A stretch of DNA of 64,000 nt from Gordonia aichiensis NBRC 108223 (GTDB lineage: Bacteria; Actinomycetota; Actinomycetes; Mycobacteriales; Mycobacteriaceae). The translations under genes and the position numbers were made by a program. Under the pieces are notes generated by a model that saw only the letters and a list, made by a program, of their open reading frames with translations, did no database searches and had not been told where the DNA came from. Location: assembly GCF_000332975.1 (NCBI RefSeq), contig NZ_BANR01000003.1, positions 620,001-684,000 on the forward strand. The letters run 5' to 3'. Positions 27,317 to 36,330 of this stretch are shown one piece after another; position 1 is the first letter of the stretch, and the number at the start of each line of letters is the position of its first letter.

Positions 27317-29242
27317 ATGCAGGTGCGAGCGGCTGAGCGCTGCGGACAACGCAGGCACCTCCTGGTTGCGGTGCTCAGCGTCCTCGTGGTGGCGACGATG
27401 GCCGGCTGCATGTCGGACCCTCCGCCGCCCGTCCGCGAGACCCAGGCGCCGCCCCAGACTCCCGCCGAGTACCCGACGGAGAAAACGATCTACGTCGCGA
27501 CCGACTCCGTCGGCCAGGGGTTCAATCCCCATCTGGCCGCCGATCAGAGTCCGGTCACCACGGCGATCGCCGCGATGACGTTGCCGAGTGCGTTCGAACC
27601 CGTGCAGACACCCAACGGCGTCGTCTGGCAGCGGTCGGATTCGTTGCTGACCTCAGCGGAGGTGACGTCGCAGCAGCCGTTCACCGTCACCTACAAGATC
27701 CACACGAACGCCCAGTGGTCCGACGGGCTCCCGGTCACCGGAGACGATTTCAGCTACCTGTGGCAGCAGATGTCGCGACAGCCCAACGTCGTCGCGCCCG
27801 CCGGCTACCGACTGATCGACTCCGTCGAGTCGAGCAACGGCGGCAAGGTGGTGACCGTCAAGTTCGCCCGCGCCTATCCGGCATGGCGCGAGATGTTCAC
27901 CTGGCTGCTGCCCAGCCACGTCCTCAAGGGCGCGCCCGCGGGCTTCCAGACCGGTATGGACAGCGGTAAACCGGTGTCGGCGGGGCCGTTCTCGGTCTTC
28001 TCGATCGACACCACCCGCGACGAGGTGCGTCTGATCCGCAACGATCGCTACTGGGTGAAGCCGTCGGTCCTCGACCAGGTGGTCCTGCGCCGCGCGGGAA
28101 CGGCGTCGCAGATGGTCGAGTCGGTACGTACGGGCGACTCGTCGATTGCCACGCTGGGCACCGGACCGGCCAGCAGCGCCGAACTCGCTGCGGTCCCCGG
28201 CATCGAGACGCAACGTTCCGCGACGTCACGGGCGCTGGGCATCAGCGTCAACGCGCGCACTCCCGTGATGAGTTCGGTATCGGTTCGGCGCGCGATTCTG
28301 GGCATGATCGACCCGGCCGTCGTCACCTACGCGGGGGCAGGCGACACCGTCGTCACGCCGTTCGCGAACACGATCCTTGCGCCATCGGATGCGGGGTACT
28401 TCCCGGTCGACCGGCAGCGCCCGGGTGCCGACCAGATCGACGAACTCCTCGCGTCCGCCGGCTACCGGCGAGGCGCCGCAGGTGCAGCGGCCTCGTCGTC
28501 CTCTGTCCCGTCGTCGGCACCGAGCTCGGGTGCGTCGGGGTCGGCAGCACCGCGTGCATCGACCGGCCCCTCGTCGGGCGTGTCCTCATCGGCACCTGCG
28601 ACGGAGGACCCCGCCTCGACCATGTCACCGGTCCCTGACGGCGTCGCGGGCTTCGAGAAGGACGGGCATGACCTGGCCGTGCGTGTCGGTGCGATCAGCG
28701 GAGATCCCAGGTCGACCGCGGCGGCCGCGAACATCGTCGACCAGCTACGCAATGCCGGTGTGCGCGCTGCGGTGGTCTCGCTGCCCAACAACGAGCTGTA
28801 CGGGGTGGCGCTGACGGATTCACGCGTCGACATGGCCGTGGGCTGGACCGGCCTCGGCGTACCGCCCGCTGCGGCGTTGGCCTCGCAGGTGGACTGCGAC
28901 CAGCCCAAGCCGGGCACCGCGCCGAGCTTGTCGACGCCGCCGACACCCACCAGCGACGCACCGGATCAGCAGGAGACCTCGACCCAGGATGTCTACGCGT
29001 CCAACCCGTCTGGTGTCTGTGATCCGGTGCTCATCGGGTTGGCTCGTGACGCGTTGTCGTCGGACGATCCGCTGCCGCAGTTGACCGAAGCCGAGCCGCT
29101 GCTCGCCGCGCAGTCGATCTATCTCCCGCTCTACCAGGACAGCATGATGGTGGGCGTGACTCGCAAGGTGGCCGACGTTCCGCTGTCGGGACCGATCCAG
29201 GTCTCGATCTTCGGCTCGGCGAGCAGATGGAATCTCTCGTGA
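27317..29242 (+). CDS. lpqW: LpqW-like lipoprotein (solute-binding-protein fold)
   Basis: A lipoprotein of about 641 residues with the SBP_bac_5 (DppA-like) fold. Lipobox MAGC31 follows a hydrophobic stretch. The body contains TLPSAFEPVQTPNG, TYKIHTNAQWSDGLPVTGDDF and RLIRNDRYWV, standard for the family. A Ser/Ala/Pro-rich insertion of about 45 residues (near 385-430) divides the second lobe. In mycobacteria LpqW (Rv1166), next to typA and mshB as here, controls the PIM/lipomannan branch point rather than peptide import; the same role is inferred. No ABC permease genes are nearby. AGGAGG lies 3 nt before the ATG; starts at 27299 or 27323 are possible. Confidence 0.85.
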   Translation: MQVRAAERCGQRRHLLVAVLSVLVVATMAGCMSDPPPPVRETQAPPQTPAEYPTEKTIYVATDSVGQGFNPHLAADQSPVTTAIAAMTLPSAFEPVQTPNGVVWQRSDSLLTSAEVTSQQPFTVTYKIHTNAQWSDGLPVTGDDFSYLWQQMSRQPNVVAPAGYRLIDSVESSNGGKVVTVKFARAYPAWREMFTWLLPSHVLKGAPAGFQTGMDSGKPVSAGPFSVFSIDTTRDEVRLIRNDRYWVKPSVLDQVVLRRAGTASQMVESVRTGDSSIATLGTGPASSAELAAVPGIETQRSATSRALGISVNARTPVMSSVSVRRAILGMIDPAVVTYAGAGDTVVTPFANTILAPSDAGYFPVDRQRPGADQIDELLASAGYRRGAAGAAASSSSVPSSAPSSGASGSAAPRASTGPSSGVSSSAPATEDPASTMSPVPDGVAGFEKDGHDLAVRVGAISGDPRSTAAAANIVDQLRNAGVRAAVVSLPNNELYGVALTDSRVDMAVGWTGLGVPPAAALASQVDCDQPKPGTAPSLSTPPTPTSDAPDQQETSTQDVYASNPSGVCDPVLIGLARDALSSDDPLPQLTEAEPLLAAQSIYLPLYQDSMMVGVTRKVADVPLSGPIQVSIFGSASRWNLS

Positions 29243-30126
29243 GCCGGGAGCAGAGCGACCGTCGAATGCTGCTGCTGCACGCGCACCCCGACGACGAGAC
29301 GATCATGACCGGCGGCACCATCGCGCGGTATCTCGCCGAAGGCGTCGACGTGCGCGTGCTGACGTTCACGCTCGGCGAGGAAGGGGAGGTGATCGGCGAC
29401 GAATGGGCGCAGTTGGTCGCCGACGGGGGTGCCGACCAACTCGGCGGCTACCGCATCCGTGAGCTGACCGACGCGCTGGCGGCACTCTCACCGGAGGACG
29501 CCGCACCGCTGCGGCCCCGATTCCTCGGCGGCGCCGGGCACTGGCGGGACTCGGGAATGGCGGGATCGCCGTCGGCCGAGCATCCCCGCGCACTCGCGCA
29601 GGCACACTTCGACGATGTCGTCGCGACCCTCGCGAACGTGATCGCCGACGTCGATCCGCAGGTACTCGTCACCTACGACACTGCCGGGACCTACGGCCAT
29701 CCCGACCACAAGATGGTCCACACCGCGTCGATGGCAGCGATCCCGTTGGTGGAGGCCAGGACCGGACGCGACCTGATCGTCTGGGAATCGGTCACCGAAC
29801 GCAGCGCCCTGCAGAACGGACTCGCGACCGCGCGCATCGTCCCGGACGGATGGCGCATGCCGAACCCGGGCGAGTTGCCCAGCTACGCCGACGACGAGAT
29901 CGATGCGGCGATCGACGTCAGCGCGGTCTACGAGCGCAAGGTCGAGGGGCTACGCGCCCACGCGACCCAGGTGACCGTCGCCCCGTCGGGCACCGAGTAC
30001 GCACTCAGCAACAACATCCTGCAGCCGATCATGCGAACCGAGCACTTCGTGCTCGGTTCGGGCAGGCGCCGCAGCGGATCCGGCCGTCGTACGACCGACC
30101 TCTTCGCGCCAGACGGAGACGCGTGA
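29239..30126 (+). CDS. mshB: N-acetyl-GlcN-inositol deacetylase of mycothiol synthesis
   Basis: A 295-residue metal-dependent deacetylase of the LmbE/PIG-L family. It removes acetate from GlcNAc-Ins to give GlcN-Ins, the second chemical step of mycothiol synthesis. Zinc ligands are visible: the AHPDDE motif (His16 and Asp19) and GHPDH (His157). Residues GEEGEVIGDEW and GYRIRELTDALAAL are typical of MshB rather than of Mca. The GTG start overlaps the lpqW stop (GTGA); an ATG four codons earlier is possible. The next gene overlaps its stop. Confidence 0.92.
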   Translation: MSREQSDRRMLLLHAHPDDETIMTGGTIARYLAEGVDVRVLTFTLGEEGEVIGDEWAQLVADGGADQLGGYRIRELTDALAALSPEDAAPLRPRFLGGAGHWRDSGMAGSPSAEHPRALAQAHFDDVVATLANVIADVDPQVLVTYDTAGTYGHPDHKMVHTASMAAIPLVEARTGRDLIVWESVTERSALQNGLATARIVPDGWRMPNPGELPSYADDEIDAAIDVSAVYERKVEGLRAHATQVTVAPSGTEYALSNNILQPIMRTEHFVLGSGRRRSGSGRRTTDLFAPDGDA

Positions 30127-30497
30127 TGCGTGTCATCGACCGTGTACTTCTCGGATTCCTGATCGTCGACGGTCTGATCGTCGGGCTACTCTCCGTTGGT
30201 TTCGTCTACCTGCGGGTGGGGGGAGCTGCGGTTCCGATCGCCGCGGTCATCGCAGGTCTGCTCAACTGCGTACTGCTGTGGTTGGCAGCGAAGTACACCG
30301 ACGGGCCGCTTCGGTACGGGCCGCTTGTCGCGTGGCTGTTGGTGCTCGCGGTGGCGGGAATGGGCGGGCCCGGCGGCGACGTCATGCTCGCGCTGCAGGG
30401 AAGCACGACGCTCGCGACCCTGCTGCTGGTGATCATCGGGCTCGGCGCGCCCGTCGCGCTGGCCTGGTCGAGGCGTCTACCCGAGGCCGAGGCATGA
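30126..30497 (+). CDS. Small membrane protein (Rv1171-like)
   Basis: A 123-residue protein with four hydrophobic segments (about 6-27, 33-50, 62-78 and 95-113) and few charged residues. It starts in the mshB stop (TGATG) and occupies the place of Rv1171 between mshB and the F420 genes in M. tuberculosis. Function is unknown; conservation of position suggests a link to envelope or mycothiol physiology but nothing in the sequence proves it. Confidence 0.8.
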   Translation: MRVIDRVLLGFLIVDGLIVGLLSVGFVYLRVGGAAVPIAAVIAGLLNCVLLWLAAKYTDGPLRYGPLVAWLLVLAVAGMGGPGGDVMLALQGSTTLATLLLVIIGLGAPVALAWSRRLPEAEA

Positions 30498-30561
30498 CGA
30501 TCTGCGCGGTGGCCGCGGGGATGTGAGCGGCAGTCGCCGCGGCGCCGACCCACGCGGTCGT

Positions 30562-30567
30562 TAGAGT
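30562..30567 (+). promoter_or_regulatory. Leaderless -10 (TAGAGT) of the CofH-like operon
   Basis: Seven nt to the ATG at 30575, with no SD. It would start the whole three-gene operon. Confidence 0.5.
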
Positions 30568-30574
30568 GTTTTGC

Positions 30575-31759
30575 ATGGTGTTGCGTGCGTGGGCGTCCGA
30601 TCGCCCCGCCCCGGTCGGAGCGGTGCGGTCGGCGTTGGCCGTTCTGCGCGCCGATCCGACGTCGGTGACCGACGCCGAGTGGGTGGCGCTGCTCGGCGCC
30701 GACGGCGACGAACTCGCCGAGTTGTGTGCGCTCGCCGACGCCGCGCGCACCGAGGTCACCGACGCCGACGTCATGACCTTCGTGGTGAACCGCAACCTCG
30801 ACACCGCGGTGGTCGGCGTCGCGCATCCGGCCGTCCCGATCGACGCGCTCGTCGCCGAGGCGTGGGAGCTGGGAGCCACCGAGATCTGCATGCAGGGAGC
30901 GCTGCCCGTTCCGGGCGGCGGTTCTGTCGGGTCTGATGACGGGTACCTCCGGATCATCGAACGTATCCACACCGCTGCGCCGGGAATCCACCTGCATGCG
31001 TTCCGGCCGCCCGAGATCCGCGACGGCGCCGCGCGCATGGGGCTCGGCGTGCCCGATTTCCTCCGCCTGGCATCCGATGCGGGACTCGGGTCGGTACCCG
31101 GAACCGCGGCCCAGATCCTCGACGACGACGTGCGCGCCGCCCTGCACCCGGCAGGGCAGCCCGCGCCCGTGTCCGAGTGGGTCGACACGATCCGCGCCGC
31201 CCATCAGGCAGGTCTGTTCTCGACCGCGACTCTGTTGTACGGACACGTCGAGACCGCCGAGCATGTGGTGGCACACCTACGTCTGCTCAACCGCATCGCC
31301 GACGAGACCCATGGCTTCCGCGAACTGATCGTGATGCCTCTTCTCCCGCAGAACGCGCCGCCACACCTCGTCGACGTGGCGACCCGCATGGTCAGCCCGC
31401 GCGAGTCCCGCGCCGTCCACGCCGTTGCCCGCCTGATGACCGTCGGCCACATCGACCACCTCCAGGTCGCCTGGACCAAACTCGATCGCGACGTCGTCCT
31501 CGACGTCCTGGCGGGAGGAGCCGACGACATCGGCGGACTCCTGCTCGACGGCGAGCTCTCGCCCGAGTCCGGCCAGGAAGCGGGCGCCACCCTGACCGTC
31601 GACGACGTCGTCGACATCGCGGCTGCGGTGGGCCGGGCCCCCCGGCAACGACGAACCGACTACGGCCCACCACCCGAGGGGCGTCGAATCGTGTTGCCGC
31701 AGAGGATCAATGCGCTGGGTACGAGTACCCTGGGCGAGAATGTGCGGGCCTGCCGGTGA
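30575..31759 (+). CDS. CofH-like protein lacking the radical-SAM cysteine motif
   Basis: A 394-residue protein clearly homologous to the C-terminal (CofH) half of FbiC. Landmarks are TFVVNRN, GATEICMQGALP, IHLHAFRPPEI, VPGTAAQILDDDVR, TATLLYGHVETAEH, PLLPQNAP, GGADDIGGLL and GRAPRQR. In CofH the stretch right after VNRN carries CxxxCxxC, which binds the 4Fe-4S cluster and SAM. Here it reads LDTAVVGVAHPA and the cysteines are gone; no other reading frame restores them. It therefore cannot do the radical 5-amino-deazaflavin coupling by the known mechanism. Its GTGA overlap with a flavin monooxygenase and the place of fbiC suggest a degenerated or repurposed F420 gene. Confidence 0.85.
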   Translation: MVLRAWASDRPAPVGAVRSALAVLRADPTSVTDAEWVALLGADGDELAELCALADAARTEVTDADVMTFVVNRNLDTAVVGVAHPAVPIDALVAEAWELGATEICMQGALPVPGGGSVGSDDGYLRIIERIHTAAPGIHLHAFRPPEIRDGAARMGLGVPDFLRLASDAGLGSVPGTAAQILDDDVRAALHPAGQPAPVSEWVDTIRAAHQAGLFSTATLLYGHVETAEHVVAHLRLLNRIADETHGFRELIVMPLLPQNAPPHLVDVATRMVSPRESRAVHAVARLMTVGHIDHLQVAWTKLDRDVVLDVLAGGADDIGGLLLDGELSPESGQEAGATLTVDDVVDIAAAVGRAPRQRRTDYGPPPEGRRIVLPQRINALGTSTLGENVRACR

Positions 31760-33276
31760 GCGAGGATCCCACGGGAGTGGATAACCCCGTCGGTCGGGGC
31801 GCTGCCGAGCCGGATGTCGACGTCGTGATCGTCGGCGCCGGATTCGCCGGAATAGGCATGGCCACCAGGCTCGCCCGACGCCGCCGCGAGTCGTTCGTGG
31901 TTCTCGAGCGGGCGGGAGCTGTCGGAGGAACATGGCGCGACAACACCTATCCCGGTATCGCCTGCGACATTCCGGCTCACCTCTACTCGTTCTCCTTCCG
32001 CCCACCAGCCGATTGGTCGTCGGTGTATCCGAGCGGCGCCGAGATTCGCGAGTACCTCGAGCGGACCGTCGTCGACGAGGGGTTCGCCGACCGACTCCGA
32101 CTCGACTGCGAGCTGCTCGACGCCGCATGGGACCCGGACTCCGCGCGCTGGACGATCACGACATCTGACGGCGAGATATCCTGTCGCGCACTGGTTCTCG
32201 CGGTAGGTCGACTGTCGGAGCCGCGCATCCCCGACATCGGGGGTCTCGATACCTTCACCGGCGAGGTGGTGCACACTGCTGCCTGGCGCGACGACCTGGC
32301 CCTTGACGGTGCACGCATCGGGCTGGTCGGCACGGGCGCGTCAGCAGTGCAGATCGCGCCGCACCTCGCCGAGAAGGCCGAAGAACTCGTCGTCTTCTGC
32401 AGGACGCCACCGTATGTCGTGCCCCGTGACGACCGGGCGTACTCGGTCGAGGAGCGTGCCGCCTATCTCGATCCCGCAGTCGCCGACGACGTGCGCGATC
32501 AACTACTGCGTGATGCCGACGCGGCGTTCCGACAGCGGCTGGCGCTGCGCCCAGACATCGACGAGATCCGTGCGCGAGCCAGCACTCACCTGCACGATCA
32601 GATCAGCGACCCGGAACTTCGCTCGGCGCTGACCCCCGACTACGAGATCGGGTGCAAGCGGATACTGCTGAGCGACGACTTCTATCCGACACTGATGCGC
32701 GACAACGTGATCGTCGAGCCGAGCGCGCTGGATACCGTGCGCGAGTCGAAGGCGCGCGCGGCCAGCGGGCGGTGTCACGATCTCGATCTGCTCGTGATGG
32801 CAACAGGTTTCGAGGCAGCGCGTCCTCCGGTGGCCACCCGCATCACCGGCGCGCGGGACGAGCGGCTCGATGCCCACTGGTCCGACGGGATGACATCGTA
32901 CGCATCCACCACCGTGCACGGCTTTCCCAACATGTTCGTGCTCGACGGTCCGAACGCCGCCCTCGGACACAACTCGGCGATCTACATGATCGAGACCCAG
33001 CTCGCCTATGTACTGGGCGCGCTCGACGTATTGGGTGCCGAGGGCATCCGATCGCTGGAGGTCACCGCCGAGGCAGAAGCGGCCTATACCGCGGAGATCG
33101 ACGAACGCGCGTCGTCGACGGTGTGGCTGACCGGGTGCAACAGTTGGTATGTCGACCCCGGGAGCGGCAGGCTCACTCTGCTGTGGCCTGGTACGGCTGT
33201 CTCATTTCGTGAGCGAAACGGTACATTCGATGTGGAGCCGTACGACGTCGAGACCCGCGAGGGGGTGTGCGGATGA
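31756..33276 (+). CDS. Flavin-containing monooxygenase, Baeyer-Villiger type
   Basis: A 506-residue class B flavoprotein monooxygenase. The FAD-binding GAGFAG is at residues 27-32. The Baeyer-Villiger fingerprint F-x-G-x3-H-x3-[WP] appears as F167-TGEVV-H173-TAA-W177. The NADPH-binding VGTGASA is near 191-197 and LLVMATGF is late in the chain. It should insert one oxygen from O2 into a ketone or similar substrate with NADPH. It sits between the CofH-like gene and cofG with 4-bp overlaps on both sides (GTGA and ATGA), so all three are translated together. The substrate is unknown. Confidence 0.88.
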   Translation: MSEDPTGVDNPVGRGAAEPDVDVVIVGAGFAGIGMATRLARRRRESFVVLERAGAVGGTWRDNTYPGIACDIPAHLYSFSFRPPADWSSVYPSGAEIREYLERTVVDEGFADRLRLDCELLDAAWDPDSARWTITTSDGEISCRALVLAVGRLSEPRIPDIGGLDTFTGEVVHTAAWRDDLALDGARIGLVGTGASAVQIAPHLAEKAEELVVFCRTPPYVVPRDDRAYSVEERAAYLDPAVADDVRDQLLRDADAAFRQRLALRPDIDEIRARASTHLHDQISDPELRSALTPDYEIGCKRILLSDDFYPTLMRDNVIVEPSALDTVRESKARAASGRCHDLDLLVMATGFEAARPPVATRITGARDERLDAHWSDGMTSYASTTVHGFPNMFVLDGPNAALGHNSAIYMIETQLAYVLGALDVLGAEGIRSLEVTAEAEAAYTAEIDERASSTVWLTGCNSWYVDPGSGRLTLLWPGTAVSFRERNGTFDVEPYDVETREGVCG

Positions 33277-34517
33277 CAACGGTGATGACTGCACGTGAAG
33301 CGCTCGACGTGGTGAGCGCCGGTGGCGATGTCGGACTCGCCGAGGTGACGGCACTGTTGTCGGCGGCCGGCGATGACCTGACCGATGTGGCGGCGGTCGC
33401 GTCCGCGGTGCGTGACGAAGGGCTGGCCGCAGCGGGCCGCGACCGCCAGATCACCTACTCGCGCAAGGTATTCGTGCCGCTGACCCGACTGTGCCGCGAC
33501 CGCTGCCACTACTGCACCTTTGTCACGGTGCCGGGAAAACTGGCCAGGGCGGGCGAGGGCATGTTCCTCGAGATCGAGCAGGTACTCGCGATTGCACGTC
33601 AGGGCGCTGCCCTCGGCTGCAAGGAGGCGCTGTTCACACTCGGCGACAGGCCCGAGGATCGCTGGCCCCAGGCGGGCGAATGGCTTGCGGCGCGCGGTTA
33701 TTCGTCGACCCTCGACTACGTGCGCGCCGCGGCGGTCGCCGTCCTCGAAGACACCGGTCTGCTGCCGCATCTCAATCCTGGCGTGATGAGCGCGGACGAG
33801 ATGTCGGTGTTACGACCGGTCGCGCCGTCGATGGGAATGATGCTCGAGACGACGTCGCGTCGATTGTTCACCGAGAAGGGGCAACCGCACTACGGCAGTC
33901 CCGACAAGGACCCGCTGGTGCGGTTGCAGGTGCTCCGCGATGCGGGTGATCTGCGGATTCCATTCACCACGGGCATTCTCGTCGGTATCGGCGAGACCGT
34001 GACCGAGCGTGCCGAATCGCTTCTCGCACTTGCCGACGTCGCGCGCGCCGGCCACATTCAGGAAGTGATCGTGCAGAACTTCCGCGCCAAACCCGACACC
34101 GCGATGCGCGGCACACCGGACGCGGAAATGACGGAGTTCCTCGCGGCAGTGGCGACGGCGCGCATCGTGCTGGGATCGCGGATGCGGGTCCAGGCGCCGC
34201 CGAATCTGGTCTCGCGCGAAGAGTGCGCTGCGTTGATCGCTTCGGGTATCGACGACTGGGGCGGGGTGTCGCCTCTGACGCCCGATCACGTCAACCCCGA
34301 GCGCCCATGGCCCAATCTGACCACACTTGCAGAGATCACTGCGGAGTCGGGATACGTTCTCGCCGAGCGGATCACGGCTCAGCCGCCCTACGTCCTCGAC
34401 GCAGACAACTGGATCGACGCCGCGCTGAGGCCGCACGTGGCGGCGCTCGCAGACCCGATCACCGGATTGGCGGCAGACGCTCGTCCGTCGGGCCGACCCT
34501 GGCCTGCCGTCGCGTGA
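33273..34517 (+). CDS. cofG: FO synthase subunit CofG (radical SAM)
   Basis: A 414-residue radical SAM enzyme matching the N-terminal half of FbiC. The cluster motif C74-RDR-C78-HY-C81 is intact. It is followed by [56 protein letters not shown] and PPNLVSREE, all diagnostic of CofG (read in pieces). CofG closes the deazaflavin ring of FO, the precursor of F420, after CofH joins tyrosine and the pyrimidine. The usual partner or fusion half upstream has lost its cluster, so an active CofH must be elsewhere if FO is made. fbiA and fbiB lie 17 kb away. Confidence 0.92.
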   Translation: MTTVMTAREALDVVSAGGDVGLAEVTALLSAAGDDLTDVAAVASAVRDEGLAAAGRDRQITYSRKVFVPLTRLCRDRCHYCTFVTVPGKLARAGEGMFLEIEQVLAIARQGAALGCKEALFTLGDRPEDRWPQAGEWLAARGYSSTLDYVRAAAVAVLEDTGLLPHLNPGVMSADEMSVLRPVAPSMGMMLETTSRRLFTEKGQPHYGSPDKDPLVRLQVLRDAGDLRIPFTTGILVGIGETVTERAESLLALADVARAGHIQEVIVQNFRAKPDTAMRGTPDAEMTEFLAAVATARIVLGSRMRVQAPPNLVSREECAALIASGIDDWGGVSPLTPDHVNPERPWPNLTTLAEITAESGYVLAERITAQPPYVLDADNWIDAALRPHVAALADPITGLAADARPSGRPWPAVA

Positions 34518-34540
34518 GGAACCCTGCGGGACAGCGACGC

Positions 34541-34909
34541 TCAGCCGACTGACTGCGCGGCGAGAATCGCCTGGTAGCCACCGATCACGTCGGTGGCGCG
34601 GTGCAAACCGAGTTGCTGCAGAGTCGCCGCGGCCAGCGACGAGCTGTAGCCCTCCGAGCACAGCACGATCCACCGCACGTCGTGGTCGACGGCCTCGGGG
34701 ATGCGGGCATCACTGGCCGGGTCGAGCCGCCATTCGAGCACGTTGCGTTCGAGCACGAGCGCGCCCGGATACTCGCCTTCGGTAGCGCGTTGCGCTGTCG
34801 GTCGGATGTCGACGAGGAGGCCGCCGTTCGCGAGCTCTGCCGGAAGGTCCGCGGCGTCGACTCGCTCGAGGTTCTCGCGTGCGTTGAGCAGAAGGTCATT
34901 GATCGTCAT
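34541..34909 (-). CDS. Rhodanese-like domain protein
   Basis: A single-domain rhodanese of 122 residues, a cytoplasmic sulfurtransferase or sulfur-relay protein. LLVDIRP marks the start of the domain. The active-site loop VLC84SEGYSS carries the catalytic cysteine. GYQAILA closes the domain. It lies 16-25 bp after the cysteine dioxygenase gene on the same strand, which suggests joint work in cysteine catabolism and sulfane sulfur handling. Alternative GTG starts lie at 34915 and 34918; TAACCT 6 nt before 34915 hints at an internal leaderless promoter. Confidence 0.85.
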   Translation of the reverse strand: MTINDLLLNARENLERVDAADLPAELANGGLLVDIRPTAQRATEGEYPGALVLERNVLEWRLDPASDARIPEAVDHDVRWIVLCSEGYSSSLAAATLQQLGLHRATDVIGGYQAILAAQSVG

Positions 34910-34933
34910 GGGCACCACGCAAGGTTATCGAGG

Positions 34934-35533
34934 TCATTCGGGTTCGTCGGTGAGTTCGGTGCGCGTGCGCCGCAGCCGACCGGTGTCGGTGACCTCGTAG
35001 AACGACATCGCGGTCAGCGGCGGCGAGTAGGCGTGCACGCTGAGCGTCGGGCCCGGCTCGTGGAGCGAACCGAGCCGGTGCGACGTGGCGTGGGACTGGT
35101 TGAGTCCGCGCAGCGGAGGGGCGCTGGCATGATGCTGGACGTCGTGCACCCACCCGAGCGGGAACGATGCCTGGTCACCCGCGGACAGGATGCGGAGCGC
35201 GAGATCATTGCCCGTCCAGCGGTACTCGCGCAACGCGCCTGACAGCACCGTCAGTGCGCCGAGCGAACCGGCGTGGTCGTGCAGGTCTGTCGACCGGTCA
35301 GGTGTCCAGCTGATCAACCAGAGGTCGAGATCGTCGTCGGATTCCAGTCGCGTGGACCAGCGTTCGACGGGATCCCAGCTCGGGGGAAGCAGGTGGTTGT
35401 ACCGACCGTCGAGTACGTCGGCGACGCCTTGGTCGGTGATGCGTAGCAGGTCGGCGGGTCGAAGTCGGGTGGGAAGGGTGGCACTAGTCGGTCGTGTCGC
35501 GGCGCGGTGCACGGGATCAAGAGTCGAGGTCAT
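34934..35533 (-). CDS. Cysteine dioxygenase family protein
   Basis: A 199-residue cupin of the thiol dioxygenase family, which oxidises L-cysteine (or a related thiol) to the sulfinic acid using non-haem iron. The metal motif H85-D-H87-AGSLGA and the later GWVHDVQHHAS (His130) supply the three histidine ligands. The flanking LWLISWTPDRSTDLHDH is typical. GGAG precedes the ATG by 6 nt; a start 19 codons upstream has no support. It is the first gene of an operon with a rhodanese, behind a possible leader peptide. Confidence 0.88.
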   Translation of the reverse strand: MTSTLDPVHRAATRPTSATLPTRLRPADLLRITDQGVADVLDGRYNHLLPPSWDPVERWSTRLESDDDLDLWLISWTPDRSTDLHDHAGSLGALTVLSGALREYRWTGNDLALRILSAGDQASFPLGWVHDVQHHASAPPLRGLNQSHATSHRLGSLHEPGPTLSVHAYSPPLTAMSFYEVTDTGRLRRTRTELTDEPE

Positions 35534-35574
35534 GAGCACTCCGGACGAAAGGTGGTGAGGGCGGGGCCGGGGGA

Positions 35575-35652
35575 TCAGCGGCGTCGACAATGCGCGATTG
35601 CCAGTCCCACGCTGATGTGCTGGACCCCGCTCCGGACGATGATCAGACTCAC
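35575..35652 (-). CDS. Putative 25-residue leader peptide upstream of cysteine dioxygenase
   Basis: A GTG-initiated frame on the same strand, 41 bp before the dioxygenase ATG. The C-terminal half reads HISVGLAIAHCRRR. Short peptides with a His-hydrophobic stretch ending in Cys-Arg are annotated as putative leader peptides before sulfur-metabolism genes in many actinobacteria, where cysteine codons may drive attenuation. The fit in size, position and ending is good, but the exact consensus spacing is off by one and no SD is evident. Confidence 0.45.
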   Translation of the reverse strand: MSLIIVRSGVQHISVGLAIAHCRRR

Positions 35653-35999
35653 CCGGTCAGGATGCGCCGGGCAGGCACGCGGCGCGAGGGTTGGCGTCAC
35701 GCTGAACACAAAGCCGTTCCGTGCTGGGCAGCGGTCCGGACGCCCGTCGAAAACTGTGATCTTCGTCGTGCCGAGTTGTCTGACCGGGGCAGATGTGTGT
35801 GCCGGTGCGGGGCGATGTGTGCCCTGGGGGTGCCGGACAGATAAGCTTGAGGACGCGTGTGCGGTCTGCGGCTGTCTCGGGGGAGGTCGAGGGGGTGTGC
35901 GCGTGCGGCGCGATCAGCCCTCGCGCCAGGTCCGCTGCCGTGTCGCACACGCAGGCCAACGCGGACACAAGCGTTTTCAGTGCGAAGAAGGAGTATGTG
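35653..35999. other. Intergenic region upstream of the ferredoxin gene
   Basis: About 350 bp. It should hold the promoter of the cysteine-dioxygenase operon on the minus strand and that of the ferredoxin gene on the plus strand (TAAGCT at 35841-35846 is the best -10). A 48-codon Arg/Cys-rich frame from a GTG at 35857 overlaps the ferredoxin start as GTGA; I regard it as probably fortuitous. Confidence 0.5.
35841..35846 (+). promoter_or_regulatory. Candidate -10 (TAAGCT) for the ferredoxin gene
   Basis: A SigA-like TANNNT in GATAAGCTTG, leaving a 5' UTR of roughly 145 nt. No convincing -35. Confidence 0.35.
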
Positions 36000-36329
36000 G
36001 TGACGTACATCATCGCGGAACCCTGCGTGGATGTGATGGATAGGGCCTGCGTCGAGGAGTGCCCTGTCGATTGCATCTACGAGGGTGGCCGCAGTCTGTA
36101 CATCCAGCCGGATGAGTGCGTGGACTGTGGTGCCTGCGAGCCGGTGTGTCCGGTGGAAGCGATCTTCTACGAGGACGACGTCCCCGACGAGTGGGAGCCC
36201 TACGTCAGCGCCAATGCCGACTTCTTCGACGACCTCGGTTCGCCCGGCGGCGCGAGCAAGGTCGGCAAGACCGACTACGATCCGCCGTTCATCAAAGCGC
36301 TCCCGCCGATGAACGAGGGCGAGGACTGA
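36000..36329 (+). CDS. fdxA: Seven-iron ferredoxin FdxA/FdxC type
   Basis: A 109-residue ferredoxin carrying one 3Fe-4S and one 4Fe-4S cluster. The N-terminus TYIIAEPCVDVMDRACVEEC is followed by PVDCIYEGG and then CVDCGACEPVCPVEAIFYE. The C-terminal extension of about 45 residues ends PPFIKALPPMNEGED, usual for mycobacterial FdxC. It supplies electrons to cytochromes P450 or other redox enzymes. GAAGGAG lies 6 nt before the chosen GTG (a GTG one codon earlier exists). It is immediately followed by dapC, as Rv1177-Rv1178 in M. tuberculosis. Confidence 0.92.
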   Translation: MTYIIAEPCVDVMDRACVEECPVDCIYEGGRSLYIQPDECVDCGACEPVCPVEAIFYEDDVPDEWEPYVSANADFFDDLGSPGGASKVGKTDYDPPFIKALPPMNEGED

Positions 36330-36330
36330 C

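Noticed and set aside
30780-30870. Frameshift hiding the CofH cysteine motif
   Set aside because: The other frames of this stretch do not encode CxxxCxxC, and homology is in frame on both sides.
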